NCBI GenBank assembly: GCA_013298945.1
Contig: JAAFJR010000009.1
Location: 1-64,000, forward strand
Direction: 5' to 3'
Length of the DNA: 64,000 bases
DNA from: Polaromonas sp.
GTDB lineage: Bacteria > Pseudomonadota > Gammaproteobacteria > Burkholderiales > Burkholderiaceae_C
Both the position numbers and the translations under genes were made by a program. Shown here piece by piece: positions 35,569-44,267 of this stretch. Positions within the stretch are counted from its first letter, which is position 1. Every line of letters begins with the position of its first letter. The notes below the pieces were generated by a model. That model saw only the letters and a program-made list of their open reading frames with translations. It was not told where the DNA came from and searched no databases.

Positions 35569-35609
35569 CCGGCGTATTTATTAATTTATTTGCTATTAAA
35601 ATAGTAGCA
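35561..35609 (+). repeat. Dispersed 47-bp repeat, copy R6
   Basis: A plus-oriented copy (TAGCCGGCGTATTTATTAAT, then GCTATTAAAATAGTAGCA) that contains the stop codon of the kinase gene. Confidence 0.75.
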
Positions 35610-35650
35610 GATTGACGGCAATTTTTATTTCCATGAAAATTTTGAACAAT

Positions 35651-35680
35651 AAAAAACCCGATGCTTTGCAACACCGGGTT
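35651..35680 (-). terminator. Terminator of the histone-like gene
   Basis: On the minus strand the arms AACCCGGTG and CATCGGGTT (one G-T pair) are followed by a T-rich tail. It lies 51 bp after the stop of the histone H1-like gene. Confidence 0.8.
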
Positions 35681-35730
35681 GATAGTACAACGGCTTAAAG
35701 CGAAGCTCTAAGTCAGCTGACTTATCTGCA

Positions 35731-36207
35731 TCAAGGCTTTTTCGCGGTCGGAAAAGGCCAAGCAGCTTGCGGGCTCAAGGTTGTTTGAGCTGCAGAGGCA
35801 GGTGCAGGGGCAGGTTTGGCGGCAGCGGGTGTTTTCGCGGCTTTCTTGGCTGGCACCTTGGCTTTTTTAGCAGCAGGCTTTTTAGCAGCAGCTTTCTTGG
35901 CTGGTGCTTTCTTAGCTACGGCTTTTTTTGCCGGGGCTTTTTTAGCTACAGCTTTTTTCGCTGGAGCGGCCTTTTTAGCAGGCGCTTTTTTAGCGACGAC
36001 TTTTTTAGCCGGGGCTTTCTTAGCTACAGCTTTTTTCGCTGGAGCGGCCTTTTTAGCAGGCGCTTTTTTAGCGACGACTTTTTTAGCCGGGGCTTTCTTA
36101 GCTACAGCTTTTTTCGCTGGAGCGGCTTTCTTAGCTACAGCTTTTTTCGCTGGAGCAGCTTTCTTCGCAGGGGCCTTTTTTGCGGCCGGTTTTTTCGCAG
36201 TTGCCAT
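35731..36207 (-). CDS. Histone H1-like, Ala/Lys/Pro-repeat DNA-binding protein
   Basis: A 158-residue, extremely basic, low-complexity protein built of repeats such as [10 protein letters not shown] and [10 protein letters not shown]. The C-terminal tail is less regular ([19 protein letters not shown], then [10 protein letters not shown]). Such eukaryotic H1-tail-like proteins are common in Burkholderiales and are thought to bind or compact DNA. A good ribosome site (AAGGAG, six bases before the ATG) is present. The gene contains a perfect 78-bp tandem repeat, so its length is likely to vary between strains. The antisense Ala/Phe-rich reading frame over the same stretch is an artefact of the composition. 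Confidence 0.9.
   Translation of the reverse strand: MATAKKPAAKKAPAKKAAPAKKAVAKKAAPAKKAVAKKAPAKKVVAKKAPAKKAAPAKKAVAKKAPAKKVVAKKAPAKKAAPAKKAVAKKAPAKKAVAKKAPAKKAAAKKPAAKKAKVPAKKAAKTPAAAKPAPAPASAAQTTLSPQAAWPFPTAKKP
35945..36100 (-). repeat. Perfect 78-bp (26-codon) tandem repeat in the histone-like gene
   Basis: GCTACAGCTTTTTTCGCTGG recurs at 35945, 36023 and 36101, exactly 78 bp apart. The intervening sequence is identical by eye, giving two full units and a partial third. The unit is a multiple of three, so copy-number changes keep the frame. Confidence 0.85.
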
Positions 36208-36238
36208 TATTTTCTCCTTGTTTACATGTCAAAGAGCA

Positions 36239-36266
36239 CTTTGTGCTTGTATTTTTATGCACAAAG
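36239..36266. promoter_or_regulatory. Inverted repeat upstream of the histone-like gene
   Basis: The perfect arms CTTTGTGC and GCACAAAG are separated by 12 AT-rich bases, 32 bp upstream of the ATG. It could be an operator or a leader hairpin. The remainder of the 199-bp gap between this gene and nrdB shows nothing else. Confidence 0.4.
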
Positions 36267-36406
36267 CGATTCATGTTGTTGCATCGCACCTTCGTGCGCT
36301 GCAGCAGCATGAACAGGGTAAGCATACAAGACAGCTCAGCTCTTCGGCCAAATCAGTCATGCATGCATGTTTCTACAATCACCTCAAACTTCAAGTTCCA
36401 AATCAT

Positions 36407-37657
36407 TTAGTCCCAAGAGAGCGCGCCGCCTGATTGGTATTCAATCACACGGGTTTCAAAAAAGTTACGCTCTTTCTTCAAGTCAATCATTTCGCTCATC
36501 CACGGGAACGGATTTTCTTCGTTCGGGAACAGCGTCTCCAAACCAATCTGTACCGCACGGCGGTTAGCAATGTAACGCAGATAACCTTTAAACATGGAAG
36601 CATTCATGCCTAACACGCCACGCGGCATGGTGTCTTCTGCATAGCGGTATTCCAACTCAACGGCTTTCAAAAATAGCGCTTTGATTTCAGCTCTAAACTC
36701 TGGTGTCCATAAACCTGGGTTTTCCATCTTGAGCTGATTGATCAAATCAATACCGAAATTGCAGTGCATAGATTCATCACGCAAAATGTATTGGTACTGC
36801 TCAGCAGCACCTGTCATTTTGTTTTGACGACCCAAGGCCAAGATTTGTGTGAAGCCCACGTAAAAGAACAAACCCTCCATCAAGCAGGCAAACACAATCA
36901 ACGATTTCAACAAGGTTTGATCAGCTTCGTGTGTACCAGTTTTGAAATTAGGGTCGCTAATAGCATCGATAAAAGGAATCAGAAACTGGTCTTTGTCGCG
37001 AATTGACTGCACTTCGTTATACGCGTTGAAAATCTCAGCCTCATCCAACCCCAAAGATTCTGTGATGTATTGGTAAGCATGGGTGTGAATCGCTTCCTCG
37101 AACGCCTGGCGCAGCAAAAACTGGCGGCATTCTGGTGCTGTAATGTGGCGGTAAGTGCCCAGCACAATGTTGTTGGCAGCCAAAGAATCCGCCGTCACAA
37201 AGAAGCCCAGATTTCGTTTTACCAACCGGCGCTCGTCTTCTGTCAGCCCATTAGGACTTTTCCACAAAGCAATGTCGCGTGTCATGTTGACCTCTTGCGG
37301 CATCCAATGGTTAGCACACGTAGCTAAGTATTTCTCCCAAGCCCACTTGTATTTGAAGGGCACCAATTGGTTAACGTCCGTTTGACCATTGATGATGCGC
37401 TTGTCTGCCGCATTGATGCGTTTGTGAACAGCAGGCACGGCAGCAGAGTCTGAAACGGAGGCGGTGCTAGGTGAACCAACTTGAGTTCCAATTTGGTTTG
37501 TCACCGGTGTTTGTGTCGGGATGGCCAATTGCGGCGTACCTGTTTGTGCAGGAATAGTGGCCGAAAAAAGAGGACGTTCATCCATGTGGTTTGTTGATAA
37601 ACCACGGCTTTGTTTTGTCGGCAGTGAGGGCTTAACTTCGTCGTCCCAGGTCAGCAT
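36407..37657 (-). CDS. nrdB: Class Ia ribonucleotide reductase, beta subunit
   Basis: A 416-residue radical-generating subunit that provides the tyrosyl radical to NrdA. The first 80 residues or so are low-complexity (Thr/Pro/Ser/Ala-rich). The conserved part starts at [32 protein letters not shown] carries an iron-ligand Glu and His and the radical tyrosine four residues after the histidine. [14 protein letters not shown] and [14 protein letters not shown] hold further ligands. The C-terminal peptide that docks to NrdA ([11 protein letters not shown]) is present. It lies downstream of nrdA with a 157-bp gap. Confidence 0.95.
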   Translation of the reverse strand: MLTWDDEVKPSLPTKQSRGLSTNHMDERPLFSATIPAQTGTPQLAIPTQTPVTNQIGTQVGSPSTASVSDSAAVPAVHKRINAADKRIINGQTDVNQLVPFKYKWAWEKYLATCANHWMPQEVNMTRDIALWKSPNGLTEDERRLVKRNLGFFVTADSLAANNIVLGTYRHITAPECRQFLLRQAFEEAIHTHAYQYITESLGLDEAEIFNAYNEVQSIRDKDQFLIPFIDAISDPNFKTGTHEADQTLLKSLIVFACLMEGLFFYVGFTQILALGRQNKMTGAAEQYQYILRDESMHCNFGIDLINQLKMENPGLWTPEFRAEIKALFLKAVELEYRYAEDTMPRGVLGMNASMFKGYLRYIANRRAVQIGLETLFPNEENPFPWMSEMIDLKKERNFFETRVIEYQSGGALSWD

Positions 37658-37814
37658 ATTTGTTCCAATGTGTGGATTATGAAAGCTATAGAAAAAAAAT
37701 GAAAGCGTTCATTCAATTTCTATAGCAAAGTGTTGCGCTTAAACATCGTTGTTTAGTGCTGTTATTCGCATCGATATTTTCAAAATTTTGATTAGGAATT
37801 TTAAAAGTTTTTAA

Positions 37815-40781
37815 CTACTGACACGACTCGCAGGTTGGATCATCGACACCACAAAATCTAATGTCAGTTGCAGGCATGCTGCTAAGTTGCATTTGTGCGG
37901 CGGCAGCTGCGGCATCCAAAGCACTCATCGCCTTAGGAACTGCACTTTCAGCGCCTGACTGACTTGATTGACCACCTGATGAAACTGCATTCATGCGGCC
38001 ATTCATCACAGTTGATTTTTCAGCGTGCGTCGCACCTACAGTGCGCAAGTAATAAGTGGTTTTCAAGCCGCGCAGCCACGCTAGTTTGTAGGTGTCATCC
38101 AACTTTTTACCAGAGACCCCCGCCATGTAAATATTTAAAGACTGTGCTTGGTCAATCCATTTTTGACGACGTGCCGCTGCTTCCACAATCCAAGTTGTTT
38201 CGACTTCAAATGCGGTGGAATACAATGCCTTGATATCTTGTGGCACACGGTCAATCGGACGCAGAGAACCGTCATAGTGTTTCAAATCAACCACCATCAC
38301 GTCGTCCCACAAGCCGAGGCGCTTGAGGTCATGCACCAAGCGGCCGTTGATCACCGTGAATTCACCAGACAAGTTGGACTTGACCGACAAGTTGCCAAAA
38401 CATGGTTCGATACATGCATCTACGCCGATGATGTTGGAGATGGTCGCGGTAGGTGCAATTGCCACGCAGTTGGAGTTGCGCATGCCGTCCTGTGCTATTT
38501 TGTTGCGCAGGGCATTCCAGTCCATCGTCGATGAACGATCAACTTCTACATATCCACCACGCTCTTCGGCCAGCATGTCCAGTGTGTCCAACGGCAATAT
38601 GCCTCGGTCCCACAACGAGCCTTTGTAGCTTGTGTATTTGCCACGCTCTTTCGCCAAATCGCTAGAAGCCCAGTAGGCGTAGTAGCAAATGGCTTCCATC
38701 GATGTGTCGGCAAATTCAACCGCAGCTTGGCTGGCGTAAGGGATACGCAACTCGTACAAACAATCTTGGAACGCCATCAAGCCCATGCCAACAGGGCGAT
38801 GCTTCATGTTTGAATCACGCGCTTTTTTCACGGCGTAATAGTTGATGTCGATCACGTTATCCAGCATGCGCATCGCTGTGGTGATGGTTTTCTTCAGTTT
38901 GGCGTGGTCTAGCTGACCATCTTTCAAATGCTGCATCAAGTTCACAGAACCCAAATTACACACCGCTGTTTCGGTATCGCTGGTATTCAGCGTAATTTCA
39001 GTGCACAAATTACTGGAATGAACCACTCCCACATGTTGCTGAGGCGAGCGAATGTTGCAAGGATCTTTGAACGTGATCCACGGATGCCCAGTTTCAAACA
39101 ACATGGTGAGCATCTTGCGCCACAAATCCGCTGCTTGCACGGTTTTGGAAGGTGCGATTTCGCCACGTGCGGCTTTGGCTTCGTAGGCCACGTAAGCTTT
39201 TTCAAACTCACGGCCAAATTTGTCGTGCAAATCTGGCACATCGTTAGGAGAGAACAGCGTCCAATTGCCTTTTTCCATCACGCGGCGCATGAACAGGTCT
39301 GGAATCCAGTTGGCGGTGTTCATGTCGTGTGTACGGCGGCGGTCATCACCTGTGTTTTTACGCAGCTCCAAGAACTCTTCCATGTCTAAATGCCATGTTT
39401 CCAAGTAAGTGCAAACTGCACCCTTGCGTTTACCGCCTTGGTTCACAGCAACTGCTGTGTCGTTCACCACCTTCAAGAAAGGCACCACACCTTGTGATTC
39501 GCCATTGGTACCTTTGATATGCGCGCCCAAAGCACGAACACGCGTCCAGTCATTGCCCAAACCACCAGCAAACTTGGACAACAATGCGTTTTCTTTGATC
39601 AACTCATAAATGCCATCCAAATCGTCAGGCACAGTAGATAAATAGCAAGAAGACAGTTGTGAACGACGCGTGCCGCTGTTAAACAGGGTTGGCGTGCTGG
39701 ACATGAAGTCAAACGACGAGAGCACTTCGTAAAACTCAATCGCACGGGCTTCACGATCCGCCTCGTTCAAGGCCAAGCCCATGGCCACGCGCATGAAAAA
39801 CGCTTGCGGCAACTCAATGCGGGTTTTGCGAACGTGCAAAAAGTAACGGTCATACAAGGTTTGCAGACCCAAATAATCAAACTTCAAGTCTTGTTCTGGC
39901 TTGAGCGCCGCACCCAAGCGCGCCAAGTCAAATTCCATCATCTTTTCATCTAAGAGCTCGTTTTCTACGCCTTTTTTGATGAATTTAGGGAAATATTCTG
40001 GGTAGCGAACACCCATTTCCTCTTGCGCCACCTCACCACCCAGCACCTCACGACGAATCGTGTGCAACAGCAAGCGTGCGGTGACATACGTGTAGTCAGG
40101 CTCACTCTCAATCAAGGTGCGAGTTGCCATGATGGAGGCTTTGTAAACCTCGTCAATCGGCACACCGTCGTACAAATTGCGCAGTGTTTCAGCCAAAATC
40201 GGCGCCATTTGCACGTCTTTACCCAAGCCAGCGCAGGCAGATTCAATCAAAGCCGTCAAACGGCGCATGTCCAAAGCCACGCGCTGACCGCCATCCATCA
40301 CATGCAACACGGGCGCTGGCGGCGCTTCTTCTGCCTTAGCCTTTGCTCGCTCTTGGGTGCGCTTTTCGCGGTACAACACATAAGCACGCGCCACTTCATG
40401 ATGGCCGCCTCGCATCAAACCTAGCTCAACTTGGTCTTGCACGTCCTCAATATGAAACGTGCCGCCACCTGGTCGCGATCGCATCAAAGCGCGAATAACT
40501 GCTTGCGTCAAACCATCCACTGTATCGCGCACGCTGGCTGATGCCGCACCTTGCGTGCCGTGCACAGCTAGGAAGGCTTTCATCACCGCCACTGCAATTT
40601 TGCTTGGCTCAAAAGACACAACCGCACCATTGCGACGGATGATTTGGTAATGGTCTAAGGTTTGGTTAACGCTGTCATCCGCACGAACAGAACCCTGTAA
40701 GGGGTTGGCTTGCAAGAATGACTGTGGCATGAATGTTGGGCGAGTTGAATCGGCGGCTGGAGATACGGATGCTTGCTGCAT
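37815..40781 (-). CDS. nrdA: Class Ia ribonucleotide reductase, alpha subunit
   Basis: The catalytic subunit, 988 residues, reduces ribonucleoside diphosphates. An N-terminal ATP-cone (about 45-140, YQIIRRNGAVVSFEPSKI) binds the activity regulator. A second cone-like segment follows (about 160-250, RVALDMRRLTALIESACAGL). NLCTEI contains the active-site Asn, Cys and Glu, and AVCNLGSVNL the partner cysteine. The C-terminal CESCQ (Cys984, Cys987) is the redox-shuttle pair. AGAGGATC precedes the ATG. Two NrdR-like boxes and a long hairpin lie upstream, and nrdB follows. It is longer than E. coli NrdA, as is usual for this two-cone type. Confidence 0.95.
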   Translation of the reverse strand: MQQASVSPAADSTRPTFMPQSFLQANPLQGSVRADDSVNQTLDHYQIIRRNGAVVSFEPSKIAVAVMKAFLAVHGTQGAASASVRDTVDGLTQAVIRALMRSRPGGGTFHIEDVQDQVELGLMRGGHHEVARAYVLYREKRTQERAKAKAEEAPPAPVLHVMDGGQRVALDMRRLTALIESACAGLGKDVQMAPILAETLRNLYDGVPIDEVYKASIMATRTLIESEPDYTYVTARLLLHTIRREVLGGEVAQEEMGVRYPEYFPKFIKKGVENELLDEKMMEFDLARLGAALKPEQDLKFDYLGLQTLYDRYFLHVRKTRIELPQAFFMRVAMGLALNEADREARAIEFYEVLSSFDFMSSTPTLFNSGTRRSQLSSCYLSTVPDDLDGIYELIKENALLSKFAGGLGNDWTRVRALGAHIKGTNGESQGVVPFLKVVNDTAVAVNQGGKRKGAVCTYLETWHLDMEEFLELRKNTGDDRRRTHDMNTANWIPDLFMRRVMEKGNWTLFSPNDVPDLHDKFGREFEKAYVAYEAKAARGEIAPSKTVQAADLWRKMLTMLFETGHPWITFKDPCNIRSPQQHVGVVHSSNLCTEITLNTSDTETAVCNLGSVNLMQHLKDGQLDHAKLKKTITTAMRMLDNVIDINYYAVKKARDSNMKHRPVGMGLMAFQDCLYELRIPYASQAAVEFADTSMEAICYYAYWASSDLAKERGKYTSYKGSLWDRGILPLDTLDMLAEERGGYVEVDRSSTMDWNALRNKIAQDGMRNSNCVAIAPTATISNIIGVDACIEPCFGNLSVKSNLSGEFTVINGRLVHDLKRLGLWDDVMVVDLKHYDGSLRPIDRVPQDIKALYSTAFEVETTWIVEAAARRQKWIDQAQSLNIYMAGVSGKKLDDTYKLAWLRGLKTTYYLRTVGATHAEKSTVMNGRMNAVSSGGQSSQSGAESAVPKAMSALDAAAAAAQMQLSSMPATDIRFCGVDDPTCESCQ

Positions 40782-40835
40782 GGATGATGATCCTCTTGTC
40801 GTTGTGACTATTATTTTAGTGATGAATACGTCGTT

Positions 40836-40880
40836 AATGCTGTTAAATTAACCACAAACAAGTAAGGAGTTAACAGCATT
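40836..40880. promoter_or_regulatory. 11-bp inverted repeat in the nrdA leader
   Basis: The perfect arms AATGCTGTTAA (40836-40846) and TTAACAGCATT (40870-40880) enclose 23 bp. It lies between the NrdR boxes and the nrdA start, so it would form a stem-loop in the mRNA leader or serve as a second operator. Confidence 0.55.
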
Positions 40881-40895
40881 GACAAAAAATTTGAA

Positions 40896-40942
40896 ACACT
40901 ATATGTGGTGGTTACTGCCACTTTACACACTACCTATAGCGT
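40896..40942. promoter_or_regulatory. Pair of NrdR-box-like operators upstream of nrdA
   Basis: Box 1 is ACACTATATGTGGTGG (40896-40911) and box 2 is ACACTACCTATAGCGT (40927-40942). Both match the known NrdR pattern acaCwAtATaTwGtgt at most positions. The two are 31 bp apart, three helical turns, as is typical. They suggest repression of nrdAB by NrdR when dATP is high. Confidence 0.75.
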
Positions 40943-41026
40943 AGTTTCAGGTTTTCAGTTTACATCAATTTAGACTAAAAGTGTGCAATTTTCAAAGACT
41001 TTTATTGATAGCAACGAAGCACTATT

Positions 41027-41593
41027 TCACAATGCTTTGCGTACCTGCGACCAATCAAATAGCGCACCCGGATCTGCTTTGCGGCCTGGCGCAATGTGCT
41101 CATGACCTGTCAATTGCACGATGGGGTAATTTTGCTGCAATGCAGCGCACACGCTGGTTAAGCTTTCGTACTGTGCAGTTTCAAAGGAATTGCCTTCCAA
41201 ACCTTCCAGTTCGATGCCAACTGAATAATCATTGCAGTTGTCTTTACCCATATAGCTGGACTGTCCGGCGTGCCACGCGCGATCATCACAACTTACAAAC
41301 TGCCACAGCTCGCCATTTCGTCGGATATAAAAGTGCGCTGACACTTTGGTATCTCGAATTTTCTCGAAGTAAGGGTGCACATCCCAATCTAAGGTGTTGG
41401 TGAACAGTTGTTGTACCTCATCACCGCCAAATTGTCCGGGTGGCAAGCTGATGGAGTGGATAACGATCAGGTTAATCTTTGTATCCGCTGGTCTAGTGCC
41501 AAAGTTAGGCGATGAAAGATGCCGCGCAAACTTGTACCAACCTTTATCAAACAGGGCTACAGGGACATCATGAGCTTGTTCTAGGTGATGCAT
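41027..41593 (-). CDS. ampD: 1,6-anhydro-N-acetylmuramyl-L-alanine amidase AmpD
   Basis: A 188-residue cytosolic zinc amidase that removes the peptide from anhydro-muropeptides during cell-wall recycling. It shows NLIVIHSISLPPGQFGG (first zinc histidine), FYIRRNGELWQFVSCDDRAW and TGHEHIAPGRKADPGALFDW (second histidine, and the aspartate ligand in KADPG). The freed tripeptide is the substrate of Mpl, encoded elsewhere in the window. It is closely followed on the transcript by nothing obvious, and lies 13 bp after the PP0621-type gene. Confidence 0.94.
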   Translation of the reverse strand: MHHLEQAHDVPVALFDKGWYKFARHLSSPNFGTRPADTKINLIVIHSISLPPGQFGGDEVQQLFTNTLDWDVHPYFEKIRDTKVSAHFYIRRNGELWQFVSCDDRAWHAGQSSYMGKDNCNDYSVGIELEGLEGNSFETAQYESLTSVCAALQQNYPIVQLTGHEHIAPGRKADPGALFDWSQVRKAL

Positions 41594-41606
41594 CTATAAC
41601 AACTAC

Positions 41607-41870
41607 TCAGCCTTGTTTAGCGCCAAATTGCCGATGCTCGGTACTGCAAAACCACAATTGCGACCGCAAATCAGCACGTGGCGCAGCCAAAGCCTCGATT
41701 TGCGGCAAATGGACGCCGCAATAGGCGCACGCCACCATGGTTTTCTTGGCATTTTGGCGCTCAGCTTCGCGCTCAGCATTTTCTTGTTTGACTTTATTGA
41801 TTGCGATGCGGTTACTGCGCCACAACCAAACGCCGACAAAAACCACCAACAAAACGACTAAATACTTCAT
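41607..41870 (-). CDS. PP0621 family small membrane protein
   Basis: An 87-residue protein with one N-terminal transmembrane helix (LVVLLVVFVGVWLW), a charged coiled stretch (VKQENAEREAERQNAKK) and a C-terminal treble-clef-like zinc motif. That motif is CAYCGVHLP with a later FCSTEHR, giving three cysteines and a histidine. Function is unknown. The position between ccsA and ampD is conserved in Burkholderiales, as I recall. Confidence 0.82.
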   Translation of the reverse strand: MKYLVVLLVVFVGVWLWRSNRIAINKVKQENAEREAERQNAKKTMVACAYCGVHLPQIEALAAPRADLRSQLWFCSTEHRQFGAKQG

Positions 41871-41880
41871 TCAAACCCCT

Positions 41881-42726
41881 TCACGCCACGCGCCCTAGAA
41901 CCACTTCCAAGACAAAACGTGAACCCACATAAGCGAGGAACAATAGCCCCGAGCCGATGTACAACACCCGCACAGCGGTGCGCCCGCGCCAGCCAAATTT
42001 AGCGCGCCCGACCAGCAACACAGCAAATGCAAACCAAGACAGTGTTGAAAATATGATTTTGTGGTCCCACTTAAACCCAACGCGAACACCATACAACGGC
42101 TCGCGGAACAGCCAACCCGCCAGCAGCGTTGCCGTCAGCAAGACGAATCCTGCCGTGACGAATCGAAAAGTCAATCGCTCCAGCGTCAGCAACGGCAAAC
42201 CACTTGATGTTACTGACATGCTGTTTGGCGACAAGCGCATCTGCGATTCAGCCCGCATCATCAACCAAGCATGCGCCACAGCAGCAGCAAACAAACCATA
42301 AGACGCCAGCCCCAAAGCCCAATGCACAGGCAGCCATTTTGAAGCAGTGCTGTGCAATGCTTGGCCCGGAAACAACATTGCCAACATCACCACCGCAGCA
42401 CCAATCGCAGCAAACACCCAAACCGCCTTCAATTTTGGGTACATATAACTCTCAACCGCATAAACCGTCAGCCCCAACCAAGCGGTTATTGATAGCGCCG
42501 GCGCAAAGCCGAAACGCGGCACGTCGTTAGGTGACAGACCAAACAAACTCCAGAGCACCGCCAAACCATGCAAACCCCAAGCACACCAGAGCAACAGCCG
42601 AGTTGCTGCCACACTCAACCTGTCACCCATCAACGCTGGCAAAGCATAGGCCAACACCGCACCGAAGCCCAAAAACAAGCTTGTGGCCGATATCGCGTCA
42701 AAAAAAGTGCCAGCGGCTAAAATCAT
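41881..42726 (-). CDS. CcsA/YpjD-type cytochrome c assembly membrane protein
   Basis: A 281-residue protein with about eight hydrophobic helices, of the CcsA/HemX-like family (inner-membrane protein YpjD). Useful landmarks are HWALGLASYGLFAAAVAHAW and FKWDHKIIFSTLSWFAFAVL, where conserved histidines could bind haem. It lacks the strict WWD signature, so a direct haem-ligation role is not proven. It is divergent from ffh with only 38 bp between starts and may head the ccsA-PP0621-ampD transcript. Confidence 0.85.
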   Translation of the reverse strand: MILAAGTFFDAISATSLFLGFGAVLAYALPALMGDRLSVAATRLLLWCAWGLHGLAVLWSLFGLSPNDVPRFGFAPALSITAWLGLTVYAVESYMYPKLKAVWVFAAIGAAVVMLAMLFPGQALHSTASKWLPVHWALGLASYGLFAAAVAHAWLMMRAESQMRLSPNSMSVTSSGLPLLTLERLTFRFVTAGFVLLTATLLAGWLFREPLYGVRVGFKWDHKIIFSTLSWFAFAVLLVGRAKFGWRGRTAVRVLYIGSGLLFLAYVGSRFVLEVVLGRVA

Positions 42727-42764
42727 ACCTACAGTTTATACGACCTACAGAATTTATTAAATAT

Positions 42765-44147
42765 ATGGCATCCGCACTTACCGACAAACTATCCCAGCTC
42801 GTTAAACAAATGCGCGGCCAAGCGCGCATGACCGAGTCCAACGTGCAAGACATGCTGCGCGAAGTGCGTATGGCACTCTTGGAGGCCGACGTTGCCCTGC
42901 CAGTGGTACGCGACTTCATTGCACGCGTCAAAGACAAAGCCATGGGTCAAGAGGTTGTGGGTTCACTTACCCCCGGCCAGGCATTGGTCGCCGTGGTGAA
43001 CCAAGAGCTGATCGCCACCATGGCAGGTAGCGATATTGGCAGCACGACCGTGAGCGAACTGAACCTCGCCGCCCAGCCCCCAGCTGTGATCTTGATGGCG
43101 GGTTTGCAAGGTGCAGGTAAAACCACCACCACCGCCAAGCTGGCCAAGCACCTGATAGAAAAACGCAAAAAGAAGGTGTTGACCGTTTCTGGTGACGTCT
43201 ATCGTCCAGCAGCCATTGAGCAGCTCAAAACCGTGACCGCCCAAGCCGGTGCCGAGTGGTTCCCTAGCAGCGCCGATCAAAAACCGCGCGACATTGCGTT
43301 TGCCGCACTCGATTACGCCAAAAAACACTTTTTCGACGTGCTCTTGGTCGATACCGCAGGCCGTTTGGGTATCGACGAAGTGCTGATGAACGAGATCCGC
43401 GAACTCCACGCGGTGCTGAACCCGATTGAAACGCTGTTCGTCGTCGACGCCATGCAGGGTCAAGACGCCATCAACACCGCCAAAGCCTTCAAAGACGCGC
43501 TGCCGCTGACTGGCATTATTTTGACCAAGCTTGACGGCGACTCACGTGGCGGCGCGGCGCTGTCGGTGCGGCACATCACCGGTGCACCCATCAAGTTTGC
43601 GGGTACGTCCGAAAAGTTAGACGGTTTAGAGGTTTTCGACGCCGAGCGCCACGCCGGCCGCGTGCTGGGCATGGGCGACATTTTGGCCTTGGTCGAACAG
43701 GTCACCTCCGGCGTAGACGTGGCTGCCGCGCAAAAACTGGCTGAAAAAGTCAAAAGCGGCAAGGGTTTTGACTTGAATGACTTTTTGAGCCAATTGCAAC
43801 AGATGAAGCAAATGGGCGGCTTGGCCAGCATGATGGAGAAACTGCCCGCGCAAATGGCGGCCAAAGCCGGTCAAGTCGACATGGGCAAAGCCGAAAAAGA
43901 CATGCGCCGCAAAGAAGGCATCATCCTCAGCATGACCCCCCTAGAGCGCCGCAAACCCGACCTCATCAAAGCCACCCGCAAACGCCGCATCGCCAATGGC
44001 GCTGGCGTCCACGTTCAAGAAGTTAACCGCATGCTCAACGAATTTGAGCAAATGCAAGGCATGATGAAGAAAATGAGCGGCGGCGGGATGATGAAGATGA
44101 TGAAAAAGCTGGGCGGCATGAAAGGCATGCCGAAGATGCCATTTTAG
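42765..44147 (+). CDS. ffh: Signal recognition particle protein Ffh
   Basis: A 460-residue GTPase that with 4.5S RNA targets membrane proteins to the translocon. I start it at the ATG at 42765 (MASALTDKLSQL); the frame is open upstream but only across the divergent ccsA gene. The NG domain has GLQGAGKTTTTAKLAKHL, DTAGRLGIDEVL and TKLDGDSRGGAALSV. The C-terminal M domain is methionine-rich (MMKKMSGGGMMKMMKKLGG) for RNA and signal-peptide binding. Confidence 0.97.
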   Translation: MASALTDKLSQLVKQMRGQARMTESNVQDMLREVRMALLEADVALPVVRDFIARVKDKAMGQEVVGSLTPGQALVAVVNQELIATMAGSDIGSTTVSELNLAAQPPAVILMAGLQGAGKTTTTAKLAKHLIEKRKKKVLTVSGDVYRPAAIEQLKTVTAQAGAEWFPSSADQKPRDIAFAALDYAKKHFFDVLLVDTAGRLGIDEVLMNEIRELHAVLNPIETLFVVDAMQGQDAINTAKAFKDALPLTGIILTKLDGDSRGGAALSVRHITGAPIKFAGTSEKLDGLEVFDAERHAGRVLGMGDILALVEQVTSGVDVAAAQKLAEKVKSGKGFDLNDFLSQLQQMKQMGGLASMMEKLPAQMAAKAGQVDMGKAEKDMRRKEGIILSMTPLERRKPDLIKATRKRRIANGAGVHVQEVNRMLNEFEQMQGMMKKMSGGGMMKMMKKLGGMKGMPKMPF

Positions 44148-44157
44148 AGGTAAAAAT

Positions 44158-44206
44158 GGCTTTAGATGGCGTATTTATTGCCTAAACAGCTACTAAATTT
44201 ATAGCA
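44158..44206 (+). repeat. Dispersed 47-bp repeat, copy R7
   Basis: A plus-oriented copy (GGCGTATTTATTGCCTAAAC, then AGCTACTAAATTTATAGCA) that begins 10 bp after the ffh stop codon. Confidence 0.75.
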
Positions 44207-44233
44207 TATGACATCCAATTGCTAGCTTGTATT

Positions 44234-44261
44234 TTGCATTGCAGCGCAATTGCGTTACAAT
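44234..44261 (+). promoter_or_regulatory. Promoter with internal palindrome for the toxin-antitoxin operon
   Basis: TTGCAT (44234-44239) and TACAAT (44256-44261) are 16 nt apart. Between them lies the perfect palindrome CGCAATTGCG (44245-44254), a good operator candidate. The -10 box ends 6 nt before the ATG at 44268, so the mRNA would be leaderless or nearly so. Confidence 0.6.
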
Positions 44262-44267
44262 CTCAAT

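Noticed and set aside
35945-36100. Possible CRISPR array
   Set aside because: The regular repeats are a 78-bp in-frame coding tandem repeat without spacers; no CRISPR array or cas gene is in the window.
35816-36433. Long Ala/Phe-rich open frame on the plus strand opposite the histone-like gene
   Set aside because: It is the reverse reading of the AAG/GCC-rich repeats; its composition is not protein-like and it has no homologue pattern.
42531-42764. N-terminal extension of ffh
   Set aside because: The added residues are Pro/His/Thr-rich, unlike Ffh, and lie opposite ccsA; MASALTDKLSQL is the family start.
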